A DNA stretch of 64,000 nucleotides from Azolla caroliniana (taxonomy: Eukaryota > Polypodiophyta): assembly GCA_043228905.1 (NCBI GenBank), contig JBHGNT010000021.1:2790001-2854000 (forward strand). Direction: 5' to 3'. The notes beneath the pieces were generated by a model, which saw only the letters and a program-made list of their open reading frames with translations, had not been told where the DNA came from and made no database searches. A program made the translations under genes and the position numbers. Below, piece by piece: positions 11,539 to 23,500 of the stretch. The stretch's first letter is position 1, and each line of letters opens with the position of its first letter.

Positions 11539-12223
11539 TGTCGCGTTGTTACGCGGGCGTGTGTAGAAAGAGGCGGGACCACGGGGGCCTTGAACCGAGG
11601 AGAGAGAGAGAGAGGGAGAGAGAGAGAGAGAGAAGAGAAGAGAAGTCTTGCAGATACGCAACAGGGAGAAGGAAAGAGAAACAAAACGACACACTTAATT
11701 ACAGTAACAGTCGAATACAATATCCAGAGATTGCAAACTCTGACGATTACAACCGGCAAGGCGGCGATGGACCCGACACGGGGATCCTACTCACGCACAC
11801 AGACAGAACACACTCGACTCAAAGAAACAAAAGGGGGAGAGCCTCTGTTGGAAGCGCACAGGCTGTCCATGAAGCAGAGGCTGTGAACTCCCGACCCCAC
11901 AGAGACCGACGATCGGAGGAGAAGAGAGAGCTTGGCACTCAGTTTTGCAGCAGCACCCCCTCCTCGCCAACGCGCAATCTTTCTTTCTTCCTTCTCTCCC
12001 TCCTTAAATATCTCCCCGAAAAGGGGGTGCCCCTTTTCTCCCTAGTCAAACCGCTTTATTCCCTGTCCCTTTCGACAGAGATACGCACAATCCCCTAATA
12101 AATGTATACTACCTAGTATTTACATCAGCCGACCCAAATATCAATTCATGCGTCCATCCGTGTAAGAGCCGATTCATGTCCCTCTTTCTCCGATTCTGCC
12201 TATGGCTGGGTTTCTTCACGACA
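11539..12223 (-). repeat. 3' LTR of Gypsy A with polypurine tract
   Basis: 685 bp. Its minus-strand start is TGTCGTGAAGAAA and its end is CGCGTAACAACGCGACA, as in the LTRs of D, G' and H. It has a TTTAAG-type TATA box near 12,000 and a (GA)n tract near its end. The tract AGTTTGGTGGGGGTGGA (12224-12240, minus) abuts its start. Confidence 0.85.
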
Positions 12224-12292
12224 TCCACCCCCACCAAACTGCGCATCCACCGGCATGCGCCAGAGACGGGTAGACACCGAAGAAAACCGGCT

Positions 12293-13503
12293 TCAGTCGT
12301 CGCTCTCCGATTCTTCGCCAGGCCCGAACTGATCGTTGTCGTTGCTCTCGCTCGCCGGCTCCGACTCGTCTTTGAACCGCTTCTTGAACGCTTTGATCCG
12401 CTTCCCGGCCACCGACATTGCTAATTGTGTCCCGTCGAGTTTCACGAGGTGGTACGTGCCGTTGTCGTTCGCGCTCGTCATCGTGTAGGGCCCGAACCAC
12501 CTCTTAGCGAACTTTCGCACTGCCTTGTGCTGATTGTCGAGGTTGCTATCGTACACCAAGACCCAGTCCTTTCCGGAGATGTGCCGTATCTCCGGGTTTA
12601 GGAACTTAATGTACGCTATCCACCGGAGCATTGCTAGATTCGGCGTCACGCATCTAGAAACCATGCCGAGTATCGGCAGTCAGTCTGTCTCGATTGTTAC
12701 CTCCGTCCCGATCAGGTAGTCCCGGTCGGCCTTGACTACTGAAACGATACCCCATAGTTCGCGCTTGACTTGGGCGTATTCTCACTGTCGCTCGCTCAAT
12801 ACCTTCGCCCCGAACCGGATCGGGAACCGTGCGCCGTCCTCGTCCTCCTGGTTGATCACCCACTCGATCCCGGTCGGGCTCGTGTCCACCGCTACGTAGA
12901 TGGGGGCCCCCTTACCATAAACCGCTTTACAGAGAGCTAGCGCTACCGTAAGCGCCTCTTTTAGTCTCCGGACCGACTCCGTGTGCTCCGTCCTCCACTC
13001 AAAGCTACGCCCCTTTTTCAATAGTCCGTAGAGGGGTTCCGCGACATGTGCGTAGTGCGGGATCCAGATGTGGTAGAACGCGCATGCTCCCAAGAATCTG
13101 CGGACCTCCGTGATCGACCCGCAATCGTTTCTCATCACGGAGATGGCTTCTACCTTTGCCAGAGACGGTTTCCTACCGTAAGGCCCGCACAGGTGTCCAA
13201 CCACCAAGATCTCCAACTACCCGAACGCCGATTTCTCTCCGGAGAAGGTGAGTGGTGCGTTCTCGAGCCTCTGCAACACCTTTTCGCAGTTGTTGATGTG
13301 GTTCACGACGAACCTCCGACATCCGTCTAGCCCGATAGTCTCATCCACATCATCCACCGGACACCCTTTTATCGGGATGTCATCCAAGAATGGCATGGTG
13401 ATGTCTGGGATGCAGTCCCTCAACACCTTGTTCATTGCGTTCACCATATGCGCCACTGAGTTCGTCCCGCCTTGCGGTAGGGTGCACATCTGTACTAGGC
13501 CGA
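12293..13503 (-). pseudogene. Gypsy A pol: RT active site, RNase H and integrase tail, broken
   Basis: Reading down the minus strand: LVQMCTLPQGGTNSV, then the active site MPFLDDIPIKGC (near 13,370), the connection domain, an RNase H segment (TSPTGIEWVINQ, then HISGK) and the integrase C-terminal GPY module (KRWFGPY). Breaks include a stop near 12,780 and frame changes near 13,216 and 12,664. RNase H HISGKD runs straight into integrase DWVLVYD near 12,570, so the whole zinc and catalytic part of integrase is lost. Gypsy E (36070-39321) shows the intact arrangement. Confidence 0.85.
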
Positions 13504-14075
13504 TGTCGTGAAGAAAACTGGCCATAGGCGGATTCGGGCAAAAAGGTGCATGAACCGGCTCTTACGCGGATGGACGCATGACTTGATATTTTGATATTGA
13601 TCCATAAATGGATCAACTGATGTAAATACTAAGTAGTGCACATTTATTAGGAGGGATTGTGCGTATCTCTGTCAGAAGGGACAAGGAATAAAGCGATTTG
13701 ACTAGGGAAAAGGGCACCCCTTTTTTTTGGGAACTATTTAAGGAGAGGAGAGAAGGAAGAGAAGGATCGCGCGTTAAGGAGGAGGAAGTGTTGCAGGACC
13801 GAGAGCGGAACTCTCTCCTCCTCCTCCGACCGTCATTCTCTGTGGGAGTGGGGAGTTCGATGCCTCTACTTCGTGGGTAGCCCGTGCGCTGCCAGCAGAG
13901 GCTTTTCCTTCTGCATTTCTCTGGGTCCAGTGTGTTTCGTCTATGTGCGTGAGTAGGGTCCCCGTGTCAGGCCCATCGCCGCCTTGCCGATTGTAACCGT
14001 CGGAGTTTGTAATCTCTTGTTATTGTAATCAAGTGTTCCGTTTATAGCTCTCCTTCTCGCTTCTGCGTGTCCGTG

Positions 14076-14128
<53 letters not shown>

Positions 14129-14189
14129 CCTCGGTCCAAGACCCTCGTGGTCCCGCCCCTTCTACGCGCACGCACGTAACAGCATGAAA
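13504..14189 (+). mobile_element. Solo LTR inside the RT domain of Gypsy A
   Basis: 686 bp, opposite in orientation to its host. It starts TGTCGTGAAGAAAACTGGCC. Its 15-bp end, CGTAACAGCATGAAA, is a mutated form of the usual CGTAACAACGCGACA. It has a (CT)n tract at 14078-14124. It is flanked by CCGA on both sides (13500-13503 and 14190-14193), and removing it with one CCGA makes the host RT codons contiguous. Confidence 0.85.
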
Positions 14190-14831
14190 CCGAGAGGGGT
14201 TCGCATCGTCGTGATATCCCTACTCTCCACGGCTAGGTGGAACTGGTTGTACCCCGAGTATAAGTCACCGACCGAATAGATCGACCTTCCAGCGAAGGCC
14301 TCCACGAACTCGTCTATGGTCGGTCCGATTCCTGCATTACGGATGGTCACCCTGTTGACCGGTTGCAGGTCCCGAATGAAGCGCAACTTGCCATTCTTCT
14401 TCGGCATCGTAAACCACCGATTCGAATACGGGGCACTCGACGGTTCGAGGATGCCCATCTCCACCTTTTGCTTCAGAAGCTCCATCAACTTCGAGATGTG
14501 AGCTCTCGGTACCGGAATCGGTTTGAGATTCCACGGTACATGCGGTACCGTGAAGATCACCATCGGTTCGACGATTGTCGGGTCCACGCACCCGATCTCC
14601 TCCGGCGAAAACGCGAAGGCTTTTCCATGCCTTCCGAGCATTCTTCAAAACTTGTCCTCCTCCGCCGGCAGTAGGAAGCCACCCCCACTGACCTTGAGCT
14701 CCCGTAGCGTTATGTTGGTGAACCAGTGCCCTATGCCAGCCAGATTCCGTAAACTTGGGTCCGACGTGACCCCCTTTATCCGCTCCTCGCTGCAGCAAGG
14801 GTGCCACGATTGGCCTCACCTTCCGGTCCAT
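14190..14831 (-). pseudogene. Gypsy A pol: N-terminal half of RT
   Basis: Minus-strand frames give EEIGCVDPTIVEPMVIF, NRWFTMPKKNGKLRFI, the QPVNRVTIRN substrate segment and YSGYNQFHLAVESRD, all matching Gypsy E pol (38.5-39.0 kb). The reading frame changes near 14,640. It ends at the solo LTR and continues beyond it. Confidence 0.85.
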
Positions 14832-15213
14832 AGTCTTCTACTTTGTATCCACTCGGGCCGTCCGATCCGACCCGATCCTTTCCCCGAAGTCCGCGATGAC
14901 TTCGTACATTCCCATCGAACCAACTGGAACGGTCCGGTCTTCTCTAAGGTCTTCACCGATCACCTTTCGCAACTCGCCCAAGGTGTCATCAAAAGAGACC
15001 GCCTCCACGGCGCCATTGATCCCTTCGTCAGGGAAGAGGACTCTGCATCCCCTGAGCCGCTCCTCCGCTCGCTTCCTCTCCCGGCCCGGCCGTTGACGCC
15101 GGTTATAGTACAACCTCCGTTTTCGGAGAACCAAAACTTCCTACCTACTGTACATGTGTGGGGTTCTTCCGATACGTCCGGACTACCACGGCCCCACGCC
15201 TTGATAGCCCTCT

Positions 15214-15223
15214 CTAAAAATCC
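15214..15223 (-). promoter_or_regulatory. Putative -1 frameshift site (shifty stop) of Gypsy A
   Basis: The minus strand reads GGATTTTTAG. In the gag-pro frame this is GAT TTT TAG; in the -1 frame it is GGA TTT TTA and stays open into the pol leader (GFLERA). The same ten bases close gag-pro in Gypsy E. Confidence 0.5.
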
Positions 15224-16062
15224 CCCTGGCTGTCGCCGCCAAGGGTCTCGCGATTCCTCTCATGGTTCGGACGTACGGTCATGAATTGGACGGAATGCGG
15301 ACCGTCCTGGCTCTTGACGCGCGCGTACGCCGAACCGTTATCCAACACCTTCGTCTCCATGCGTGCTACCATAATGTATGGTTCGCCGAGAATCACCGAG
15401 TGCGAGGATGTTTCCTGCACGAAGAACTGTTGATCTATCTCGGCGTCACCGACCTTTACGCGTATATTCGGGCACGCACCATGTAGCTCCTCTGTAGCAC
15501 GCGTCACCGCACGTATCTTCCACCCATGCCTGGTGTTGATCGGCCATTTACCCCTCTTGTAGAAATCCATGGACATCAGGTTGATTTCGGATCCATGGTC
15601 TACCAAGGCCACCACCGGTTCCGGAACGTCGCCGATCCGCACAGGGGTCTCCATAGTTGCCCTGGCCCAATGCGGCTTCGCGTAGTGGCTTTCCGCCAAC
15701 TCGTCTTCTAGGGCCGCGTCTTCTAAGTGCGTAGTCTGTACCTCCACCGGCTTCTCCGGTTCTGGCTCCGTCGAGAGCCTCTTCCACTTCACCAAGTCTA
15801 CGATGGAGTTGTGGAACTCCCTCTTGGCGATTCCCAGCACCTCCCGCAACGACAACTCCACTTTACTGTCGAGGATCTGCTCTTCAAGGACCTTTCGTAG
15901 GTCTATTGCTCTCTCAATTTCGGTGCTCAACCGAAACCCCGCCTGCTTCTTTCCGTCTGGCGCGCTTGGGTTGCCGGCACCGGTCGGTTTCGGTCCGAAT
16001 CGGGTCTTGTACCTCTGCGGGGGACCGACGCTCCCGACCTTTCCTGCCCGTTTGTCTTCCAC
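15214..16062 (-). pseudogene. Gypsy A gag-pro C-terminal part with DHG protease
   Basis: 282 codons open on the minus strand. The first part (ILDSKVELSLREVLGIAKRE) links gag to protease as in Gypsy E. The protease carries VALVDHGSEINLMS near 15,600, where aspartic proteases of this type normally have D-S/T-G, and later VILGEPYI. It ends QGDF at a TTTTTAG stop. The preceding gag ORF is in another frame (shift near 16.1 kb), so the copy is inactive. Confidence 0.8.
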
Positions 16063-16091
16063 CAGAACCTCGTAGTTCTGGCAAGCGGCTT

Positions 16092-17042
16092 CTACGAAGC
16101 CCGTTTTCTCTTCGATCGGATCGTCCCATCTGGTGACCTCTTGGACCCGTTGTTCCGCCGGTCCGCCTCTTCCTTCTTCAGCCGAACTCCGGAGAGGCCT
16201 TCTAGCACTAGCGGCCAGAATCCGGAGTCCTTCACCTTTCGGGTCTCATCACCTCTGACTCGAATTCCCGTCGACAATGAGTAGTTAACGGCTTCTATGT
16301 GCCGTGCCGCGGCCTCTTCCATCAACCTCTTCATTCCGCCGCGCCCCGTATTTAGTTCTAGGGCTCTCCGGGTCTCGCATGCGTGCACCCGCCCGTTCCA
16401 GAGGTACACCACGTTGGTCCTGAGCGCGTCGGCGAAATCCGCACAATCCTTCCGAATGTGACCGATCGCGTCACACGACATGCACCACTGCCCAGCCGGC
16501 GGCCTCCGGTCACAAGGTTGTTCACAACTATCCCTCCGTGCCTGTGCGATCTGCAGGTCGCGCACCATCTGTGTCAGCTCCTCCAGAGCCGCTCCTCCGG
16601 ATGGGCCTGTGATCACATCTTTCGATGCCGACCCCAACTCCAGCCAAATTTGAGTCTCTTCCTTCCTACTAGTTGGCACTGATACCGGCTCCTCGAGCCT
16701 CCTCGCCAGGACTGGCCCCGACCCCGACGAGCTTTCGTCGCTCCAATCGCGCCATTTGTCGAAACGGCTGCAGACCCGTTTTACCACGGCCTAGTCTGCC
16801 GTGAGCCCTTCGTCTGTTTCCAATAATGGACCCACCTTTTCCCTGTCGAGCGCGTCCACCGACTTGACAAACAGTAGTACTCGACTCGTTTCGAGCATGG
16901 TTTGGTCCATCGTCGACAGCCGCGCGAATCGTTTTTCGAACTCCTGGAGGAGCGCCGACGTCTTCCTCCCTTTTCCGGGGCTTTCCACCACCGCCATGAA
17001 GTCCCGCCTCGACAGGGAGGTACTAAGTTCAACTTGTGTCAC
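16092..17042 (-). pseudogene. Gypsy A gag, N-truncated, premature stop
   Basis: Two blocks in one frame (17042-16791 and 16787-16092) are separated by a TAG at 16788-16790, where the related gag at 43.8 kb has Trp. It contains SRRDFMAVVESPGKGRKTSA (capsid-like helices), a zinc knuckle CMSCDAIGHIRKDC and the family signature GRGGMKRLMEEAAARH. The N-terminal 90 residues present in K (62757 on) are missing. Confidence 0.8.
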
Positions 17043-17574
17043 AAAAACCTTGTTAACTCAATTCGATGAATTGGAACCATCTCTATGCATTGGCTCTACA
17101 AATCTAGGGTTATCGAACCAAATGGCTCCTAGTTTGGGCTAGATTTATTTGTCTAATGCTTCATCTAGTGGGTTAAGCACTTGAAACCAATTTGATGGTA
17201 TAGGGCTACTAGGATTACTAAATGTATTATGTAATTGGGAAATCAAGATCAGATTTAGTACTAGCACTTGTTTAAATTAACGTCTAGGTCGATGAAGACC
17301 ATCGCTATGTATCCCTGGCCACCACAATATAGACATAGACAGTGTGCTAGATGTCACTACTTTTCAATTTCCATTAAGGGTTCTTCACCACATGTGGTGA
17401 TGATCTTCATTGGAGTAGGGCCACCTATTGACTTAGGGTTAGGTGCTTGCATATATAGATTCTACTATCGTCTTTAGAGGTCAAATATGACTAATGAGAC
17501 CTGTGAAGAATTAGGTAAGTAATTAAGCAAGGGTTAATTAGTACCTAATTATGTGATTAGTTGATAAGCGGAAG
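17043..17574. other. Unassigned spacer
   Basis: AT-rich sequence with no convincing coding frame, LTR terminus or repeat pair. Confidence 0.5.
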
Positions 17575-17606
17575 ATTATGTGATATGTGTGTGTATGTGT
17601 GTGAGA

Positions 17607-17656
<50 letters not shown>

Positions 17657-18241
17657 CACTTATGAACAACACAAGATGGGGGATGAGTAACTATATTAAA
17701 TTAGCATTATCATCTTCAAATACAAAATACCTACAATGAAGTATATATAGATCTCATGTGCAAGGGTGCACATGTGTGAGGATCATATAGGTACAAAAGT
17801 GTAAGTCCTATATTAAATGTACTTAGGAGTGGAGGATCTAGAATATCCCACTTAAGTACAAGGTCCTATTTAAGGCGTTATAGTCAACACTTCTAACTAG
17901 ATTCTATCTAGGTCACTACGAAGTTACATGGTTGACTAAATAACTAACTCTGGTTGAGCTTGATCTCTCAACAACCCCCTCAAGCTCAAGTGTGAGGCGT
18001 CCGACATTTGCTTTGGATTTTGTCGGCTTCGTGTGCTTCCGTCCGGCCTTCGGCTTTCTTCACTGTGGCAATCTCTGTTCCTCCCCCTCAAGCCGGTGAC
18101 GAAGGCTTGTAGTGTGTGGGCGAAGGTCAACTGCTTCCACCCATCGTGGGTTACGAGCCGCTTCGGTGGAGCTCTTGGGCTCTTGTTCAGCCGCTACCTT
18201 CATCGCGATGGCGTAATGATGGGCCATGTACTCGTTGTAGC
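17575..18241 (-). mobile_element. Copia remnant: RT start, polypurine tract, 3' LTR
   Basis: On the minus strand a peptide AAEQEPKSSTEAARNPRWVE (about 18,240-18,130) matches the segment just before the Copia RT core (EPxSFxEAxxxPxW). It is joined soon after to TTGAGGGGGTTG and an LTR starting TGTTGAGAGATCAAG (right end 17973). Most of RT and RNase H is deleted. The LTR holds an (AG)n tract near 17,610-17,654; its left end is uncertain. Confidence 0.6.
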
Positions 18242-18271
18242 CGTGCCGAGTGACGTGGTTCTTAGCTCTAG

Positions 18272-18767
18272 ATGAGCGTCAGTTATGTACACATAACGTT
18301 GGTGAGGGTAGGTCACCAATATTTACATTAGTGAAGGGTATGTTCACTAATGTTAAAAAGGGGACGAATGATTGGATAGAAGGAATGATAAGTGCATGCA
18401 CTATCATGATTTGGACAACCAATGAATGGAGAGCCTTTTAGAAAGGCACATCTATTCAAGGGGCATAGGAAAAGGTATAAATATGAGGCTTAGCTACCCT
18501 CATAATGAGATTACGTCGGAAGACTGCTGTCTTAGACACCGGTGGTGCGGGCTAGGCCTTCGTCTCGACGATCGTGTTTATCTCTTCCAAGATATTAGTC
18601 ATCCTAATATCCGGCGGTATGAGACGTCGGTGGTAGGTTGGCTATGTCTAGATCATAGCTCGGGGGTGGTTGGGTGGAACGGGTTCTTCTATCCATTCTA
18701 TTTTCCTTCTTTTACTTTAGTTTGGTTTTTTTATTAGTGATAGACTCTTAACAGTGGTATCAGCGTA
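18272..18767 (+). mobile_element. Copia-type LTR end and primer site
   Basis: A TATA box (GGTATAAATATG, about 18475) lies upstream of an LTR end TTAACA (18753), followed by TGGTATCAGCG (18755-18765), a near match to the usual tRNA-iMet primer site TGGTATCAGAGC. The LTR start is not located and no coding region follows. Confidence 0.55.
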
Positions 18768-19136
18768 TTTACTAACAATTTTTTTTGTTGTTTTGATGTT
18801 TTTTGCGTGTGAGCGATGGGGATCTAACAAGGCTCGTCATGCTCTTCACAGGATCAAAACAACATTCTTAACCCAATATTCTTCTTTCTCGATCTCTCTC
18901 TTCTTTCTATGATGCGTTCTTTATGGTCGAATCAAATTTGTATTACGTTTTCTTTTCTTTGCTTTCTTCTTTCTACCACGATACGATTTTAATTATTATT
19001 GTGCATCGGGTTGAGCGTGTTTGCACTAATCGCACATGCTCAACTCATGGCCTTTTGCATATTGCGATGTATCTCACACTCTCCCCTCTCTTAAGCCATC
19101 TCTTATGATAATAATTATTGTTGTGCATTGGGTCAA
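18768..19136. other. Non-coding stretch, probably Copia leader
   Basis: T-rich sequence with no frame of note. The phrase TTGTGCAT(C/T)GGGT(T/C)(G/A)AGC occurs twice (about 19,000 and 19,120), a diverged direct repeat of about 30 bp. Confidence 0.4.
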
Positions 19137-19697
19137 GCATTGTCGTGGAGAAAATCGTCCCTAGGAGGAATCGGTGGATGGCGCGCGTGAACCAGCCTTT
19201 ACACACGTGCACATGTTCTGATGTATTTACATACATAGTTAATAACAAGCTGACGATGTAATTGTCCTAGGTAGCACCAATTCATTGAGTAGGGAATCGA
19301 AGAGGATCTCTGTCCGAAAGGGCAGAGAATAACAGTGATTTAATAGTCTGTAAACGGCTCTCTCTCCTTGTGCTATAAAAGGAGATGAAAAAGGGCATGA
19401 GTAGGGATCACGCGTTTTGAGAGGACGAAGTGCTGTCGGACTGGGAACCGAGCTCTCTCCTCCACCACCGTTGTTGCAGGGATTTTGGGTTAGGTTGGTT
19501 GCCTCTGCTACGTGAAAGCTCGTGAGCTTCCGGTAGAGGCTGCACCATGTATTTCAGTGCGTGTGTTCATTTGTCACCAGCTTGCCGGTTGTAACATTGC
19601 AAGTTGTAACCTATATTGTTATTGGAGTTGATTCTTTCATTTCTGTCTCTCTAAGTTTCTGCGAATCTCTCTTCCTCTTATCTCTCACGCTCCTCGG

Positions 19698-19983
19698 TGT
19701 CGAATACATGTGTATAATGGACGTATTCACACCATCCCGTTTTGGCCATTTATGTAATTAGCATAAAGGGTAGTTGCCCTAAGTCGGTCACTATATATAG
19801 TGACCTTGTAACCTCTTTGTGAGGTTGGTTGTTGTATTATTGCCTTATGAAATAAGAAGTTCTTTTGTGCCTCTCTCTCTCTCTCTCTCTCTCTGTGCAA
19901 CGACATAGAAACTGTCATACGCAGGGAATAAACAGGAATCGAGTGCTTCTTGATCTTCCGCACTGACGACATTGCTTACAACA
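19698..19983 (+). repeat. 5' LTR of Copia B
   Basis: TGTCGAATACATG...GCTTACAACA. It contains the palindrome-like CACTATATATAGTG (about 19789), a likely TATA region, and a (CT)n tract near 19,870. Confidence 0.95.
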
Positions 19984-19985
19984 TC

Positions 19986-19998
19986 TGGTATCAGAGCC
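19986..19998 (+). promoter_or_regulatory. Primer binding site of Copia B (tRNA-iMet type)
   Basis: TGGTATCAGAGCC two bases after the LTR end, complementary to the 3' end of initiator tRNA-Met as in most plant Copia elements. Confidence 0.9.
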
Positions 19999-20559
19999 TG
20001 CACAGTAGTCGGTTCTTCAATCCGCTGTCGGCCGTCGTCTCTGCATTCAGTTTCCTGCGTCATTCGAAGAAAGAGAGAAGAAGAACGAAAACGAGGTTTG
20101 CACCTCATCGCGTTAGATCCCCTTGCTTGGAGTAAGCCAGCAGGTTGTACTCTGTCCCTTGTGATCGTAACCGCTCGAGGTGAAATCCCCTTGTGCAACT
20201 TTGACAACAACCCAAATTCGTGCTTCATCTGGCTGATCGACATTCGGGAGGATCAGTCGGATCCGTCTCTCTCGTCGCTGCAGTCACCCGAAGCCGAATC
20301 GGTCCAGATAATCGGTTTCAATAATCGGTATTCGGCATATATATCCGAAACGAACCGGGCTCACTCCGACTCGGCAACATTCGGGAAGACCAGTCGGTTC
20401 TGTCCCCCAAGTTACCGGAGTCAATTCGAGCAAGTTCCGAAGCCGAACCGACTCGGGTTCAAATCCGACTAGAACGATATCGGGTGAGCCAACCGGCTGC
20501 ACTCCAACAAGGTTCGTAGTCAACTCCGAACCGAGCTTCGTCAACCGAAACCGAATTTG

Positions 20560-23500
20560 ATGGCATCAACATCCGGCTCGTCAGAAATGAGTCTACGAAA
20601 GTTCGATGGATCGAACTTCAACTTCTGGAAGGAACAAATGCAGGACTATCTCATAGTCAAGGGACAAATCGATCCCATCGAAAATGAAGAACCTCCAGAA
20701 GGATACAAACCAATTGAGTGGCAGAAGCTGGACAGAATCGTCCGCGCCACGATTCGGATGCACCTATCGGAATCGGTATACTTTACGGTGCAATCGTGTA
20801 CGACAGCATTCGAACTGTGGAAAACACTGTCGGACACTTACGAAAAGAAGGTCGCCGCAACGAAGATGTTTCTGATCCGGCGCCTCTACAACTTGCGGAT
20901 GAAAGAATCCGATTCGGTCCAAGCACACCTCAATGAGTACGAAAGTATAAGCTCCCAAATCTCGTCACAGGGGACGGCAATCGAGGATGAACTCAGAGCA
21001 ATGATACTCATGAGCAGCCTTCCCTCATCATGGGAAACTTTCGTCACAACCGTGTGCAACGCGTCAACCACGGCTGTTAAATACTCCGAAGTCACGAGCG
21101 CAATCCTGACCGAAGCAGCTCGGAGAAAGTCTTTTGCCAAAGACTCAACAGACGACGCTTACGTAGTACAAGGTTCGACAGACCGATCGAACATACGAGG
21201 AAGAGATTCCTCACGACCGCCGAACAATCAGCGAAGACGGAGCCAGTCACGGGATAACCGAATCTGCAACTATTGCAAGAAACCCGGACACATCAAAGCC
21301 GACTGCCGCGCACTCAAGAACAAGAACAACAAGAAGAGTGGCCGGCATGAGGAGATCAATTACGTCAGCTCCTCAGCTGATGTACTACCGGACGACCCGA
21401 ATATACTATCAATCGAAAATCCAGTCGGATCAGAAGTTCTGCTCACGACTGAAGAATCGAGCACATGGCTCTTGGATTCGGGCGCGTCATTTCATGTGAC
21501 TCCTCATCGGTCCCAATTTCGGCAATATACGATCCGTCACTCCGACTCAGTTCGGGTCGGCAACTCACAACACTGTGACATCATCGGAATCGGCACAGTA
21601 GAGCTCAACCTTGCAGGGGGCTCTACACTTGTACTCCACAATGTTCGACATGTACCCGAGCTCTCAAGGCCATTGATCTCAGTCGGACAACTAGATGAAG
21701 ACGGCATTCGTGCCGGTTTTTCTTCGGGAGGGTGGACACTCCACAGGGGGAACCTCCTGCTTGCTAGAGGACCCAAGATACACTCCCTGTATCCGTTACA
21801 TGTTACGCTCAGAGAGGGTAACCTGTTTTTGGTGGATATTCCTGTGTCATCACTATGGCACCTAAGATTAGGACACCTCAGCAAGGCCGGCATCACGCAT
21901 CTATCTAGAGCCGGATACATCCCCAAACTCTCCTTCTCCGACCATCAATTCTGCGAGCATTGCCAGTATGGCAAACAAGTAGCCGCATCACACCCGACAT
22001 CAGCACCAAGAGAAACGAGACCTCTTGATTTAGTCCATTCGGACGTCTGTGGCCCAATGCCGCATCAGTCTCTAGGCGGTGCCTCTTACTTCGTCAGTTT
22101 TATTGACGATTCGACTCGAAAGGTGTGGGCTTATCCAATTCGCACCAAAGATCGTGTCTTCTCGATCTTCACCGATTGGCTCGCTATGGTGGAAAATCAA
22201 GCCGACCGAAAGCTGAAATGCCTTCGGACAGACAATGGGGGAGAGTTCAAATCCGAAGAATTCGTCAAATTCTGCCGACAACGCGGCATCCGACGTGAAT
22301 TTACGGCACCACACAGTCCGGAGCAAAACGGGATTGCAGAACGAATGAATCGGACAATCCAAGAACGGATAGTTTCCATGCTCCAACACTCCCGACTGTC
22401 GGATGGCTTCTGGGCAGAGGCTCTACTCACGGCAGTACACATAATCAATATGTCGCCAAGTAGACCTCTAGGACTTCAAATTCCTCAGGAACTATGGATC
22501 GGCAGTAAGCCGAATTACGACAAGCTGAGGACCTTCGGATGCGAGGCGTACGCCCTCATTCCGAAAGATGATCGCCGAAAACTTGCACCTCGGTCCAGGA
22601 AATGCATTTTCCTTGGATATGGAACAGACGGCGAAATGGGATACCGACTCTGGGACCCCGAACGCAGACAAATCGTTCGAAGTTCGGACGTTGTGTTCAA
22701 CGAGTCGGCTATGAATCCATCAGTCGAAAAACCGATCGAAGTCCGAAGGGTAACATTCTCCGATGTGCCGACCCTTCAAGAAGGCCCCGCTCTCAACACA
22801 CGGTCAGCTTCACGGGTAGCTGAACCTTATACTACCGACTCGGACAACTCTGACTCGGCACAACCGAATGATTCGGTTTCGGACCATCCGACCTCGATAC
22901 CCGATGCGACCAGTCCAATCATACCTCGACGATCCGAGAGACTGTCGCAACCTCCGGAGAGGTATTCTCCTGGAATTTTCTTCACCGACGCCGGCGAACC
23001 GACGTCTTACGAAGAAGCATCGACATCTGTCGATTCGGCCACCTGGCATCTGGCGATGGAGTCGGAAATGCACTCCATTCGGGCAAACAAGACTTGGGAT
23101 CTGGTCGAATTACCTAGGAACCGACGTGCTCTTCCTTGCAAGTGGGTTTATCGACTAAAAGAGACGTCTGATTCGACCACCCCAAAGTACAAGGCCAGAT
23201 TAGTTGCGAAGGGCTTCCGACAAGAATATGGCGTCGACTTCGACGAGATTTTTTCACCAGTGGTGAAAATGACAACCCTTCGTTTTCTGCTCGGCGTCGT
23301 GGCAGCCGACAACTTGGAGCTGATTCAGCTAGATGTCAAAACAGCCTTCCTCCATGGTGATCTCGAGGAGGAAATTTATATGGAGCAGCCAAAAGGCTTC
23401 GTGGCAACTGGCCAAGAACATCTAGTCTGCCGACTCAGGAAGAGTCTATACGGCCTCAAACAGGCACCGCGACAATGGTACAAGAAGTTCGACGACTTCA

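Larger units (their letters stand above)
11539..17042 (-). mobile_element. Gypsy element A, decayed, 5' truncated, tRNA-Trp family
   Basis: On the minus strand the order is gag (from 17042), protease, RT, RNase H, integrase C-terminus, polypurine tract and 3' LTR (11539-12223). The 5' LTR and PBS are missing: homology stops at about 17042. The integrase catalytic core is deleted and a solo LTR (13504-14189) splits the RT domain. The flank outside the 3' LTR is ACGT (11535-11538). Confidence 0.85.

Noticed and set aside
11590-12098. Arg/Glu-repeat ORFs across the LTR at 11.5-12.1 kb
   Set aside because: They are read through a (GA)n tract in the reverse LTR; no conserved protein part.
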